A stretch of 64,000 bases of DNA from Posidoniimonas corsicana (GCF_007859765.1 NZ_SIHJ01000001.1:2481311-2545310); one strand, 5' to 3'; positions 45,512 through 54,717 are shown, counted from the first letter of the stretch. Program-made: numbers and translations. The notes: generated by a model from the sequence alone, not told the origin.

Positions 45512-46435
45512 CTAGGCGGCCGCCGCGACGAGCGGCTTCTTCTTGGTGATCGCGATCGAGCCGGGACCTTCCGCGCCGGGACGGCGGGCGACAATCAGCC
45601 CGTCGACGCTGTAGCTCTCGTCCAGGTTGGCGGACGCGAGGATCAGGTACCCAAACCGCTTGAGCCGCGCGACGCAGTCATCGTGCAGCTGGTTGGAGTG
45701 CGTCGAAACGAACACGTAGTCGACCAGGTGGTTGGTCAGCATCCGCCGGGCGCCGTGCAGCATGTCGGCCTCGGCGCCCTGGATGTCGGCGTGCAGCATC
45801 GCCAGGTGCTTGATCCCGTGCCGCTCGCAGTACGGGTCGACCGCGATGGTGGCCGTGCCGTCCGGGGCGGGCGATTCGTCGGCGCCGACGTAGGCCCGCT
45901 GGAAGCGGCCGCCGCGGTGGTTGAGTTGGAAGTTCTGCTTGCCGGAGAGGATGTTGGCCGGGTGGGGCTCCACCAGGTGCAGGTCGGCGCCGTCCACCTC
46001 CTTGGCGAACCACAGGGAGTAGAACCCCCAGAACGCGCCCAGCTCCAGCATCGTGGCGCCCGGCCGGATGTGCGGCAGCACCTCGGCGAAGGCCAGCTCT
46101 TCTTGCGGCTCGTGCACGCCGCGGTTGTCGATCAGCAGGTTCAGCATCCCCGGGCCGCAGTAGCTGAGGCCGCCGACGCGCACCCCGTTGTGCATGGTCA
46201 GCACCCCGCCGTTCAGCGAGCCCGCGCCGGCGACCCGCGGGATCCGCTCGTTGTCGGGGCAGGCGATCGCGTCGGCGATCCGCTCGGGCCACTCGCCCTC
46301 GGCCTTGCCGACAAGCCGCCGCGTGCGCGCGGCGCTAGCAAACTTGCGGCTCTTCCAGACCGCCAGCGCGTTCTCCACGCGGCTGCGGATCGGGAGCGGA
46401 ATCGTTTGTCGGAGGAGGGTCTTGATCGAGCTCAT
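45512..46435 (-). CDS. FkbM-family methyltransferase
   Basis: 307 residues from ATG 46435. SAM-binding core with MLELGAFWGFYSLWFAKEVDGADLHLVEPHP (near 130-165), then HADIQGAEADMLHGARRML (the acidic, FkbM-typical LKIDVEGAE-like motif as HADIQGAE) and VFVSTHSNQLHDDC. FkbM enzymes methylate hydroxyl groups of sugars or small molecules, often in cell-surface polysaccharides. The 254 nt to the ligase gene upstream contain no recognised feature. Confidence 0.85.
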   Translation of the reverse strand: MSSIKTLLRQTIPLPIRSRVENALAVWKSRKFASAARTRRLVGKAEGEWPERIADAIACPDNERIPRVAGAGSLNGGVLTMHNGVRVGGLSYCGPGMLNLLIDNRGVHEPQEELAFAEVLPHIRPGATMLELGAFWGFYSLWFAKEVDGADLHLVEPHPANILSGKQNFQLNHRGGRFQRAYVGADESPAPDGTATIAVDPYCERHGIKHLAMLHADIQGAEADMLHGARRMLTNHLVDYVFVSTHSNQLHDDCVARLKRFGYLILASANLDESYSVDGLIVARRPGAEGPGSIAITKKKPLVAAAA

Positions 46436-46689
46436 AGAACCGCGTCGCAAGAAGAAAAGGGTGGCCGCACAGGTTGGCTAATCGGCACGGCCGCCCGGTC
46501 GTCTTGCATGGAAATCGGAGTTGCCTAGTCGGTGCTTGAGTGCTGTCGTGGGCTGCCAAGGATACAGGATGTGGGTGGTCTAGGGCGCCGCGATCGTGGC
46601 GCCGGCAGTGCTAGCAGCCCCGTTCGCGTGGGTAGGCGCCTAGGGACACTGGCCGGATTTGAACAAGATTGCAACGCAGGGATTCGTAG

Positions 46690-48411
46690 CTACCGCTCCT
46701 CGGCGAGCCGTGCGGCCGCCCACTCGGCGATCGACTCCCGGTGGATCTTCGAATTGTGCCTGATGTCCACCGGCAACGGGGAAGGCATTGCCCAGACGCC
46801 ACCAACCGGGCTCGGCGCCAGGAACGCGGCCGTGGCTGCTCGGATGTCATCAATGGTCTGCTGGACTTGCCGCGAATCTGGGTCGGGTTCCGAAGCTGCT
46901 TCGGTCAGGGTTTCGATAACGATGCACGCCCGTTGGTTTCCAGGGTCGCCGACTCCGACCAGCGCGCTGCGGCGGATATGCGGGTGCGAGTTCACTCGCG
47001 CCTCGACGCACTCGGTGAACAGCGTCCCTTGGGCAGTCACCACCCGGTGCGACTTCCGCCCGCAGTACCAGAACCGCTCCTGCTCGTCGAAGTAGCCGAC
47101 GTCGCCCACGCGGTGCCACACGTGGTCGCCATCGGCAATCTTGGCGGCCGCGTTGTGGTCGGCGTCCGCGGCCGGCAGGTACCGCCGCGACACCTGCGGG
47201 CCGCGGACAATCAGCTCGCCGATCTGCCCCGGCGGCAGCTCCTCGGTCTGGTCGATCGTGGCGAGCGGATCGTCGGTGATCCGGATCACCCGCCAGTCGA
47301 TGCTGTCGAACCGCCCGCCGACGCACACGCCCTGCCCCGCCGCGGTCTTCTCGGCCGTCTCGCCCAGGATCTCCTGCGCCTCGATCGTGGCCACCGGCAG
47401 CGACTCGGTGGCCCCGTAGGGCGTGTGCAGCTCGGCCTCCGAGTGGACCATCGCTAGGGTCCGCTCGATTACTGCCGCCGGCACCGGCGCGCCGCACGAG
47501 AACACCTTTTTCATGGTCGGGATCTGGTCGCCGTGCTCAACCGCGTGGCGGCTCAGCCGGTCCCACACCGCCGGCGACGCGAACGCCTGCGTGCACTCCC
47601 ACCGGTTGGCAGCGCGGAACAGCTTCTCCGGGTCGCACGACGCGGGCCGCGAGAAGTCCATCTCCGGCAGCACGGTCGTCACGCCGCACGCGACGTTGAA
47701 CAGGCCGAACAGCGGGAAGCAGGCGAGGTCCACCCCGCCGGGCGCCAGGCCGTACTGCCGCTGGATCTCGTCGGCCTGCGTGACGAACGTCTCGTGCCGG
47801 TACAGCACGCCCTTGGGAGGGCCGGTGCTGCCGCTGGTGAACACAACCGCGGCCGGGTCGTCGGCCGACGTGTGCGGTAGGTCGAGGTGACCGCCCCCGC
47901 CCTCACGGGGAGAGGGGGATCGGTTTGAACTGGCGCCAAGCTTCCTCAGCGAGCTGAGCGACTCCCCACCCCAGAACCAACGCCTGCCCACCGTGACATT
48001 GAGCCGCGCCGCTGGAAACCGCTTCCGCAGCAGCACCCGCAACGCCTGCGCCTGGGGGATGCCGACGAACCCGTCCGGCTGGGTCGACTCCAGGCACCGC
48101 ACGATGTTCTTCTTGCCGAGCCCGGCGTCGACCAGCACCATCGTCGCGCCGCTCCGCAGCACCGCGAACACCAGCGTGACAAACTCCGTGCCGGGCTTCA
48201 CCAGCAGCGCCATCCGCTTGCCCGGCCCAACGCCCATCGCGACCAGCCCCCGGGCGAGCAGGGTGGCGTCTTGGTCGAGCTGGGCGAAGGTGATCTGGTC
48301 GTAGCCGCCGCGTCGAGCGCTGACCACCGCCAGGTCGTTGGGGCGTTGGCGGGCGAGCGTGGTCAGCCGATCGGCCACATTGGTGCGGGTCATGCCGGCA
48401 TTGTTGGCCAT
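46690..48411 (-). CDS. AMP-dependent ligase, OleC-like (fatty acid/olefin pathway)
   Basis: 573 residues. Adenylate-forming fold: phosphate loop VFTSGSTGPPKG (near 190-201), AFASPAVWDRLSRH, HTPYGATESLPVATIEA, GELIVRGPQVSRRYLP, WHRVGDVGYFDEQERFWYCGRKSHRVVTAQG. The ATESLPVA region and overall co-linearity resemble OleC, which turns beta-hydroxy acids into beta-lactones in hydrocarbon synthesis. OleA, OleB and OleD are not adjacent here, so a plain fatty acyl-CoA ligase role cannot be excluded. Confidence 0.8.
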   Translation of the reverse strand: MANNAGMTRTNVADRLTTLARQRPNDLAVVSARRGGYDQITFAQLDQDATLLARGLVAMGVGPGKRMALLVKPGTEFVTLVFAVLRSGATMVLVDAGLGKKNIVRCLESTQPDGFVGIPQAQALRVLLRKRFPAARLNVTVGRRWFWGGESLSSLRKLGASSNRSPSPREGGGGHLDLPHTSADDPAAVVFTSGSTGPPKGVLYRHETFVTQADEIQRQYGLAPGGVDLACFPLFGLFNVACGVTTVLPEMDFSRPASCDPEKLFRAANRWECTQAFASPAVWDRLSRHAVEHGDQIPTMKKVFSCGAPVPAAVIERTLAMVHSEAELHTPYGATESLPVATIEAQEILGETAEKTAAGQGVCVGGRFDSIDWRVIRITDDPLATIDQTEELPPGQIGELIVRGPQVSRRYLPAADADHNAAAKIADGDHVWHRVGDVGYFDEQERFWYCGRKSHRVVTAQGTLFTECVEARVNSHPHIRRSALVGVGDPGNQRACIVIETLTEAASEPDPDSRQVQQTIDDIRAATAAFLAPSPVGGVWAMPSPLPVDIRHNSKIHRESIAEWAAARLAEER

Positions 48412-48431
48412 CGGGCCGGCGGTCGGAAGGC

Positions 48432-48484
48432 GGCCGACTTCTGTCCCTCAATACGACATCGATTCTTAGGGACAAAAGTCGGCC
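48432..48484. repeat. Dispersed palindrome, copy 2
   Basis: Arms GGCCGACTTCTGTCCCT and AGGGACAAAAGTCGGCC with one mismatch, spacer about 19 nt. It lies in the 299 nt between the OleC-like and transporter genes, with copy 3 72 nt further on. It resembles copy 1 at the window start. Confidence 0.7.
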
Positions 48485-48555
48485 CCCAGCTCAGCCGTTG
48501 GCTTGCGTTTCACACTGCTATAGCAGCCTCGAACGAAATCTGCCGGCGCGGGTGC

Positions 48556-48604
48556 GGCGGACTTTTGTCCCCCCAGTGCGCCCCTATAGGGACAAAAGTC
48601 TGGC
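48556..48604. repeat. Dispersed palindrome, copy 3
   Basis: Arms GACTTTTGTCCC (48560-48571) and GGGACAAAAGTC (48589-48600), extended by partially matching flanks. Same element as copies 1 and 2. No other feature is visible in the rest of 48412-48710. Confidence 0.7.
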
Positions 48605-48710
48605 GGGGCTTAACAAGCAGATCGCGTGCGGGGACCGCGGCGATAGCTGTATTGGACCGCGCGGGGTGGCCGTTTTCTACAACCAAATCGCAACCAGCCA
48701 GAGAGTTCGG

Positions 48711-49787
48711 CTACGCCATCGCTTCGCGGTCGATGGCCTGCTCCAGCGGCTCCAGCCGCCCCGCCAGCAGTGCGGCGACCGGCCGCGTGCGGTCGAGCTT
48801 GTCGAGTAGCACCTTCACCGCGGCGGTCATCGGCACCGCCAGCAGCACGCCGACCGGGCCCCAGATGATGCCCCACAGGATCAAGGAGAGCAGGATCACG
48901 ATCGGGTGCAGCTCGAACGAGTTGCCCATGACCTTGGGCTCGATTACGTTGCCGCTGATCATCTGCACGGCGCAGCCGGCGGCGATCGTAAGCGACTTGT
49001 AGAACACCGAGGCTTCGGGCATCAGGAACAGCACCAGCGGGATCGGCAGCAACGACGCGATTACCGGGCCAACATTGGGCACGTAGTTGAGCAGGAACGC
49101 CAGCACCCCCAGCTGGGGCGCCATCTCGACGCCCATCACCCCGAGGACCAGTCCGAAAGCAAGCCCGGTGAAGATGCTGATCACCGTCTTTGTAACGATG
49201 TAGCCACGGATCTTGTCCTCGATCTCGACCCAGAGCCCGGTCGTGGGTCTCGCTTCGCTGCTGGCGCCTGCGAGCAGGAAGAACATGAAGATCAGCACCG
49301 CGCCGAGGTTGACAAGCAGGTCGAGCAGCGCGGTGCTGAGCCACAGGATGACCGACTTGAGCCGCTGCGTCATGAACTCTTCGGTGTGCTCCATCACTTC
49401 GGCAATCTCGTCAGGGATAGGCAGCCCGGCCTTCTCGAGGCCATCCTGGACGGCCTCAACCATGCTCTGGACGCCGGCCATGTACTTGTCGCCGTCGCCA
49501 ACGACGGAGCGGTAGGTCGAGATCAACATCACCCCAAACACGAACACCAACGCCACGCCCAGGATGAAGGTCACGCCAATCGCCGCCGGGCGGGTTGCGC
49601 TCAGCCTCCGCTGGATCAGGTCCAGCAGCGGCGAGAGCCCGATCACGAAGAACAACGCCAGCATGAACGGCACCAGCACCGGGCGCAGCATCCACAACGC
49701 CACGCCGATCGCCAGGATGGTCAGCGTCAATAGGCAGTAGGTCTGAAGGCGGATGTCGCGTTCGGCCGGGTGGGCGGGTTCTTCCAT
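48711..49787 (-). CDS. AI-2E family (PerM-like) membrane protein
   Basis: 358 residues. Eight membrane helices in two clusters with the family stretches MLRPVLVPFMLALFFVIGLSPLLDLIQRRLSATRPAAIGVTF, IISIFTGLAFGLVLGVMGVEMAPQLGVLAFLLNYVPNVGPVIASLLPIP and a C-terminal LWGIIWGPVGVLLAVPMTAAVKVLLD. Members include autoinducer-2 exporters and Na+/H+ antiporters; the substrate here is unknown. Ends in a charged cytoplasmic tail. Confidence 0.92.
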   Translation of the reverse strand: MEEPAHPAERDIRLQTYCLLTLTILAIGVALWMLRPVLVPFMLALFFVIGLSPLLDLIQRRLSATRPAAIGVTFILGVALVFVFGVMLISTYRSVVGDGDKYMAGVQSMVEAVQDGLEKAGLPIPDEIAEVMEHTEEFMTQRLKSVILWLSTALLDLLVNLGAVLIFMFFLLAGASSEARPTTGLWVEIEDKIRGYIVTKTVISIFTGLAFGLVLGVMGVEMAPQLGVLAFLLNYVPNVGPVIASLLPIPLVLFLMPEASVFYKSLTIAAGCAVQMISGNVIEPKVMGNSFELHPIVILLSLILWGIIWGPVGVLLAVPMTAAVKVLLDKLDRTRPVAALLAGRLEPLEQAIDREAMA

Positions 49788-49832
49788 GCGGGCTATTGTG
49801 CCCTGCCGGCTAGCGGCATGAAAGGCCGAACG

Positions 49833-50531
49833 CTAGGGCTCGGTTGACCACCGCATCCCGCCGGGCAGCGGCGCCGCGGCGAACTCGATGTGCAGCACGC
49901 GCCGCCGTCGGGGCGCGGCGGCCTTGGACGAGGCGTGCATCAGCAGCGGCCGCATGAACAGGGCGTCGCCAACAGCGGCCAGGCACTCGGTCTGCGTCTG
50001 CTCGGCGATGCGTTCTGGAACCTCCGCCGGCTCGACCTCGCCCCAGCGGTGTGAACCGGGCAGCACCAGCAGCGGCCCGTTGCCATGATCGGCGTCGTCC
50101 AGGTGCAGGCGGAGCGTGACCATCTCTCGCAGGACCTCACTCGGGGGCTTCACGTGCGGCACGCCCTGTTTGACGCTCCAGGCGGTGAAGCCCGGCGTGT
50201 CGATCCGCTCGCGAACGGCGATGATCAGGTCCTGGTGCCACCCGACCCGCCAGTTGGCTTCCGCCAGCTTGTCGAACAGGATCGCCCGCACGGGGAACGC
50301 GCCGGCGCCGGTGAGTTCGCCGATCGCCTGCTGCACCAGTCCGCCGCGGGCGAAGCGGTCGATGCCCGGCGAATCCAGCAGGTTGCGGGCGGCGTAGCGG
50401 GCGCCGCCGCGGGTGGTGGGCTGGTCATCCCCCGTGGCGGAGTCGACGGCCGCGCGGAGCTCTTCGACAAGCCGGGCATCAGCGAGCGCCCGGCGCCACG
50501 CGTAGCCGTCGGTTGCGAATGAATCAGTCAT
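49833..50531 (-). CDS. Phytanoyl-CoA dioxygenase family protein
   Basis: 232 residues. Fe(II)/2-oxoglutarate oxygenase fold: metal His and Asp in WHQDLII (near 98-104), the distal His in LPGSHRWG (near 160-166), and the 2-oxoglutarate Arg likely in the C-terminal ARRRRVLHIEFA. Hydroxylates an unknown small molecule. Its ATG overlaps the mtdB stop (ATGACTGA), so it is translated with the C1 genes, although its link to them is not obvious. Confidence 0.88.
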   Translation of the reverse strand: MTDSFATDGYAWRRALADARLVEELRAAVDSATGDDQPTTRGGARYAARNLLDSPGIDRFARGGLVQQAIGELTGAGAFPVRAILFDKLAEANWRVGWHQDLIIAVRERIDTPGFTAWSVKQGVPHVKPPSEVLREMVTLRLHLDDADHGNGPLLVLPGSHRWGEVEPAEVPERIAEQTQTECLAAVGDALFMRPLLMHASSKAAAPRRRRVLHIEFAAAPLPGGMRWSTEP

Positions 50532-51384
50532 CCATCGCCTTGCCGATAGCGTACACCTCGGCGGCGTCGAGCACGGCGTCGTTACTCTCGAAGAGCCGCT
50601 GCAGCGCGGCGCGGTGGATCTTCATCTTGGTTCCGCCAACGCCGATAGCGCCGTAGCACGCGCAGCCGCCGCGGTCGACGGCTTTGTCGGTCGCCTCAAA
50701 CCCGCCGATGCCAACTGGCGGGGCGGCGTTCAGGTCGATCGCGACCTTCAGGGAATCGGCGCTAGCGAACGCTTCTTGGCAGATAACTTCGACGCCCGCC
50801 GGCCCGGCGGCGATCAGCACCTGGGCGTCCTTCAGGATGTCGGCCAACGGCAGTTGGTCCTGGCCGACTGGTTCGAGCAGCCCAGCGTCGACCTTGCCGG
50901 CCAGCCGCTCGCAAACGGCCGCCGCGCGGTCTGCCTTTCGCGACACGACCTTCACAAGCGCGCCCTCGCCCGCCAGCAGCTGCGCGGCGCGCTGCCCCAC
51001 CGGCCCGCTGCCGATGACGACCGCGGCGGCGCCGCGGAGCGGCAAGCAGCGGCCGGCGGCGATCACGGCGGCGGCGGCCGTGGTGTTGCAGCCGTTGGAG
51101 TCGAGCAGCACCGACACCCGCATCGGCCCGAAGAAGCACCCCGTGGCGGCGGCCAGCAGCCCCTCGCCCGCCGCCACGTCCGACCCGCCGATGAACACCG
51201 CCGTGTGCTTCAGCTGGTCGGGGCCGCGGGTGAACATGGCGCCGTGGACCAGCGGCTCGACATCGGCGGCCGTGACGCCGCCGTGCCGCAGCAGGTGGTC
51301 AGCGCCGGCGTCGATCGCCGTCACCGCGTCGAACACGCTGGGCTGCGGGTCGGTGTCCAGGCAGACAAGGATGTTGGCGGGCAT
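50524..51384 (-). CDS. mtdB: Methylene-tetrahydromethanopterin dehydrogenase
   Basis: 286 residues from ATG 51384. Oxidises methylene-H4MPT to methenyl-H4MPT with NAD(P)+. Rossmann motif AAVVIGSGPVGQRAAQLLA (near 135-153), pterin-side residues in GAMFTRGPDQLKHTAVFIGGSD, and the end VAIDLNAAPPVGIGGFEATDKA. It belongs with fae upstream (121 nt) and mch (40.4 kb) in the formaldehyde oxidation route. Confidence 0.93.
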   Translation of the reverse strand: MPANILVCLDTDPQPSVFDAVTAIDAGADHLLRHGGVTAADVEPLVHGAMFTRGPDQLKHTAVFIGGSDVAAGEGLLAAATGCFFGPMRVSVLLDSNGCNTTAAAAVIAAGRCLPLRGAAAVVIGSGPVGQRAAQLLAGEGALVKVVSRKADRAAAVCERLAGKVDAGLLEPVGQDQLPLADILKDAQVLIAAGPAGVEVICQEAFASADSLKVAIDLNAAPPVGIGGFEATDKAVDRGGCACYGAIGVGGTKMKIHRAALQRLFESNDAVLDAAEVYAIGKAMDD

Positions 51385-51388
51385 ATTG

Positions 51389-51456
51389 CACAAGGGGAAA
51401 GAGGAAAGGGGAAAGAGGAATCACGCCTTTCGGCATTCCCCTTTCCCCTTTTTGAT
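51389..51456. repeat. GGGGAAAG palindromic repeat, copy 1
   Basis: Purine-rich arm AAGGGGAAAGAGGAAT pairs with ATTCCCCTTTCCCCTT, followed by TTT on the plus strand, in the 120 nt between fae and mtdB. A related element lies at 55931-55990. It can act as a hairpin that weakens readthrough. Confidence 0.5.
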
Positions 51457-51504
51457 TGCGTGGGCGGCCCCGCCTGCGGGCCGGGCCATGCCCCATCAGC
51501 AGAC

Positions 51505-51999
51505 TCAGAACCCCTGGAACGGGTGGGCCTGATCCTTGCCGGCGACCATCTCGTCGGCGGTGGGCTTGCCGCCCATGGCGTTGGCGATGGCGGCCTTGGT
51601 GGCCTCGAGGTTGAAGTCGTGGATCTTCTTGTCGTCGTCGGCCTCGGGGTGGATGAACACGCCGCAGACGCAGACCAGGTCCTCGCACTGGTCCTTGGGG
51701 ATCACGCCCTCGGCGACCGACTCGGCCACCGCCTTGGCGACCGCGGCCTGGGCCGGGCCGAACATCTGCACGGCCTGCTTCATCCCTTTGATCGTCACCT
51801 TCGTCACCATCACGGTGGCCGGCTTGACCGCCAGGTTGGGCGTGATGACCGCTAGCAGGTTGGTGTGGCCCTCGCTCTGGTTGGCCAGGGCGTTGGCGAA
51901 GGCGGCGCCGACGGGGCCGTCCTTGCTGCCGATCATCAGGTCGATGTGGGCGATCTCGTTGCCGTCGCCGGCGAGGGCCTCGCCGATGTACATGGACAT
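51505..51999 (-). CDS. fae: Formaldehyde-activating enzyme
   Basis: 164 residues from ATG 51999, with GGAG 8 nt upstream. Fae condenses formaldehyde with H4MPT to methylene-H4MPT. Landmarks: YIGEALAGDGNEIAHIDLMIGSKDGPVG with the catalytic His (near 19), TPNLAVKPATVMVTKVTIKG, GPAQAAVAKAV, CVCGVFIHPEADD. First gene of the fae-mtdB-phyH operon. Confidence 0.96.
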   Translation of the reverse strand: MSMYIGEALAGDGNEIAHIDLMIGSKDGPVGAAFANALANQSEGHTNLLAVITPNLAVKPATVMVTKVTIKGMKQAVQMFGPAQAAVAKAVAESVAEGVIPKDQCEDLVCVCGVFIHPEADDDKKIHDFNLEATKAAIANAMGGKPTADEMVAGKDQAHPFQGF

Positions 52000-52340
52000 A
52001 GGAAACACTCCGCTGTGAGGGTAGCCGCGGGGGGCGAGAGTGCCGGCGAAACCGAGGTTACAACCTCTTGCCCCGTGAGTAGTCGTCGATTCGGGGAACC
52101 GGCGTGGGAATAGCTGGTCGCCCGTCGGGCGAGCATATCAGAGGGAGCCTGCGTTTCAAGCGTCCCCGCGGCCTGACAGGCCCCAGATTAGTAGACAGGC
52201 CGACCGGTTTCTGTCAGGATAAACAGAGGCGCACAACGCCCTGGCGGCCCGCCCTGCGCACCTTCCGCGCGGCGTCGCCCATCGGACCGAGGCCGCCCCG
52301 ACCGCCGGGCGCGATTGAACTTTTCAGGAACGAGGGACAG
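52000..52340. other. Divergent intergenic region with a small palindrome
   Basis: 341 nt between fae and the DUF1559 gene. Contains the palindrome GAGGTT-AC-AACCTC (52054-52067), a possible operator for fae, and the short palindrome GGCCTGACAGGCC near 52172. No gene or RNA recognised. Confidence 0.4.
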
Positions 52341-53456
52341 ATGAGTCAACTCAACCACACCAGCCGCCGCCCCGTCGGACGCGTGTCCGGCTTCACGCTG
52401 GTCGAGCTGCTGGTGGTGATTGCAATCATTGGCACGCTGGTGGCGCTGCTGCTGCCGGCCGTGCAGTCGGCGCGCGAATCCGCCCGCCGGAACACCTGCC
52501 TCAACAACATGAAGCAGCTGCAGTCGGCCCTGCTGCAGTACGACACCGCGCTGCGTAAGCTGCCGGGGTACGTGAACTCGTTGGAGGATGTCACCAGCCC
52601 GAAGGACGGCAACGGCCAGTTCCGCACCGCCCGGCGGGCGAGTTGGGTTGTCATGACCTTCCCCTACATGGAGCAGACCGCCCTGTACGACCTGTGGGCC
52701 AGCAACTGGCCCGACAGCCCGCCGGCGTCGCTCAACACGCAGATGGTCAATTCGATTGAGGGTCTCGTCTGCCCGAGCGACCCGCCCGAAGACCCGGCCG
52801 CGCCGGCCCTGTCGTATGTCGCCAACGCGGGGCAGTCGTTCGCCGACTCCAACCGCGCCTCGCCCGACGAGAGCGTTGCCAACGGCGTGTTCTTCGACCT
52901 CAGCAAGAACCTGAACGTCGAAGGGCCCTCCGACGGCCGCGAGGCTTCGCCCGCCGCGCAGTGCTCGATCGACTACGTGAGCGCCAACGACGGCACCTCC
53001 AAGACCCTGATGCTCAGCGAGAACATCCACGCCCTGTACTGGACCTACACGCCGTACGCCAACCCCACTAACAACAACTCGGACGTGCCCGACAGCAAGC
53101 AGCACTTCGGGTTTGTGTGGCACAACGCAATCGCGGACGACAGCAACACGGTTGAGTTCGACGAGACCAAGACCTCGCGGATCAATGGTCTGACCGACCA
53201 GCTGCCGCCGAGCGTGATGAACCCGATGGCGCCGTCGAGCGAGGTCTCGTTCCGCCCGGGCTACGGCTACCCCAACTCGGCTCACTCGGGCGGCGTGAAC
53301 GTGGCTTTCTGCGACGGTCACCTGATCTTCCTGACCGAGAACATCGACCCGAAAGTCTACGCCCAGTTGATGACCTCCAATTACAAGCGGTCGAGCTACG
53401 TGCAGAATGGCGTCGCGGACCGCAAGCTGCCGCAGCCATCTGACAGCGAGTACTGA
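52341..53456 (+). CDS. DUF1559 (H-X9-DG) pseudopilin-like protein
   Basis: 371 residues from ATG 52341. N-terminal type IV pilin-like cleavage and methylation segment (GFTLVELLVVIAIIGTLVALLLPAVQSARESARR), then the planctomycete DUF1559 domain and the C-terminal motif with H-X9-DG (HSGGVNVAFCDGHLIFL, near 334-351). These proteins are strongly expanded in planctomycetes and may form envelope structures. A strong terminator follows. Confidence 0.95.
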   Translation: MSQLNHTSRRPVGRVSGFTLVELLVVIAIIGTLVALLLPAVQSARESARRNTCLNNMKQLQSALLQYDTALRKLPGYVNSLEDVTSPKDGNGQFRTARRASWVVMTFPYMEQTALYDLWASNWPDSPPASLNTQMVNSIEGLVCPSDPPEDPAAPALSYVANAGQSFADSNRASPDESVANGVFFDLSKNLNVEGPSDGREASPAAQCSIDYVSANDGTSKTLMLSENIHALYWTYTPYANPTNNNSDVPDSKQHFGFVWHNAIADDSNTVEFDETKTSRINGLTDQLPPSVMNPMAPSSEVSFRPGYGYPNSAHSGGVNVAFCDGHLIFLTENIDPKVYAQLMTSNYKRSSYVQNGVADRKLPQPSDSEY

Positions 53457-53492
53457 TGCCCAGCGGCGAGACGTTCAAGTAAACGAGTCATC

Positions 53493-53524
53493 AGAGCCCG
53501 CCGGCAAACGCCGGCGGGCTCTTT
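53493..53524. terminator. Bidirectional-type intrinsic terminator
   Basis: 12-bp perfect stem GAGCCCGCCGGC / GCCGGCGGGCTC with loop AAAC, followed by TTT on the plus strand and preceded by a tract with A on the other side. It lies between the DUF1559 gene and the opposite-strand gene at 53574. Confidence 0.85.
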
Positions 53525-53573
53525 GCTTGCGCGGGCGGCTGTGGGCGCTGAGAGTGCGTCCTGATGGAGGCCG

Positions 53574-54470
53574 CTACATGCCTGGCGGCGGCTGGTACAG
53601 CTTGGTGAGGTCGATGCCGCCGCGTTGCTCTTCTTCAATCAGCGTCATCCGCTTCTCGAGCTGCTCCAGCCGGCGGGCCATCTGCGGCAGCGGGTTCTCG
53701 TCCTGCACCACCTGCGCGTGTCGTGGCGCCTCGGGGTAGCCGAGCTGCCGGTGCAGCGAGTTGAACAGGTACACCGGGTCCTTCTTCCGGTTGGCCAGCG
53801 CGATGCGGCCCTCGCGGTCGCCGAACAGCGGCGGGCCCGCGGGCGCGGGCTGGGCGTCGTCCCAGTCGGGCGAGACGCGGTTCTGCCGGTTGCGGCAGTG
53901 GTCGCTGTTCACGTAGATCAGGTCGGCCACGTCCACCATGCCCACGCGGCCCCGGATCCGCAGGATCCAGTCCCGCCAGTCGCCGGCGAAGCAGGGGTCT
54001 TCCGCCATTGCGCCCAGACCGCGGTCGTAGCTTAGGCGGTTGCGGCAGAGCACCTCGAACTGGTAGAGGAACAGCCCCTGCAGCGACGGCGGCACGTGGG
54101 GGTTCTCGCCCGCGCGGTAGTCGGCGTCGCGCCGCAGCACCTCCAGCCCGACCCGCAGGTCGAAGCGTCCCCGCTCGTCCTCGGCCTGGTTGATCACGAA
54201 CGCCTGGAACGGGGTGAAGTAGTGCGGCAGCTTGGCCATCGCCGTGCCGAACGCGCCGGCGTGCCGCAGCTCGCTGAGCATGAAGTCGATCGCCATCGGC
54301 AGCCGGGTGGTGGCCAGCACCTCCTCGCGGACCGATTTGAGCACCTCCTGGGCCGGCACGTTCTCCCGCAGGCGGTCGCCCAGCGTGCCGAAGAAGTGCG
54401 CCTGCTCGACGTATTCCTCCCTCCCCAGCGGGGCGATCGGGTTTTCGGGCGGGGGGGAGGGGGCGGGCAA
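53574..54470 (-). CDS. Hypothetical helical protein
   Basis: 298 residues if it begins at TTG 54470; the frame stays open to 54974, but that part is antisense to ribBA and low-complexity. Contents: EEYVEQAHFFGTLGDRLRENVPAQEVLKSVREEVLATTRLPMAIDFML, a long helical middle, and a C-terminal coiled coil (MARRLEQLEKRMTLIEEEQ) ending in KLYQPPPGM. Function unknown. Looks like a conserved planctomycete protein. Confidence 0.65.
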   Translation of the reverse strand: MPAPSPPPENPIAPLGREEYVEQAHFFGTLGDRLRENVPAQEVLKSVREEVLATTRLPMAIDFMLSELRHAGAFGTAMAKLPHYFTPFQAFVINQAEDERGRFDLRVGLEVLRRDADYRAGENPHVPPSLQGLFLYQFEVLCRNRLSYDRGLGAMAEDPCFAGDWRDWILRIRGRVGMVDVADLIYVNSDHCRNRQNRVSPDWDDAQPAPAGPPLFGDREGRIALANRKKDPVYLFNSLHRQLGYPEAPRHAQVVQDENPLPQMARRLEQLEKRMTLIEEEQRGGIDLTKLYQPPPGM

Positions 54471-54625
54471 GGTGCTGAGTTCCGGGAGTGGCGGGGCGAT
54501 GGCTCTGCGGGGCGCCGATGCGAAAGGACTCGTGTGGGGAATGCCGTCGGAGCTCGCCCCTCGCGTTCCCCGGCCCGACGCCCGCGGCGGGGGCTCAGGG
54601 CTCGCTGCCCGGTTGCCTTCGCTTG

Positions 54626-54631
54626 TATAAT
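54626..54631 (+). promoter_or_regulatory. -10 promoter element of ribBA
   Basis: Perfect TATAAT, 87 nt upstream of the ribBA GTG; the -35 region is poor. The 86-nt leader does not contain the conserved parts of an FMN riboswitch. Confidence 0.45.
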
Positions 54632-54717
54632 AGCCCAGACGGCGGTCGGGGATAGCGGAGAGGGTCCCGGTCGCCCCCGCAGCCGCCCCGCCCGCTCCCT
54701 GGAGGCCACCCGCCGCC

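Noticed and set aside
54632-54717. FMN riboswitch before ribBA
   Set aside because: The leader is short and lacks the conserved junction sequences of the RFN element.
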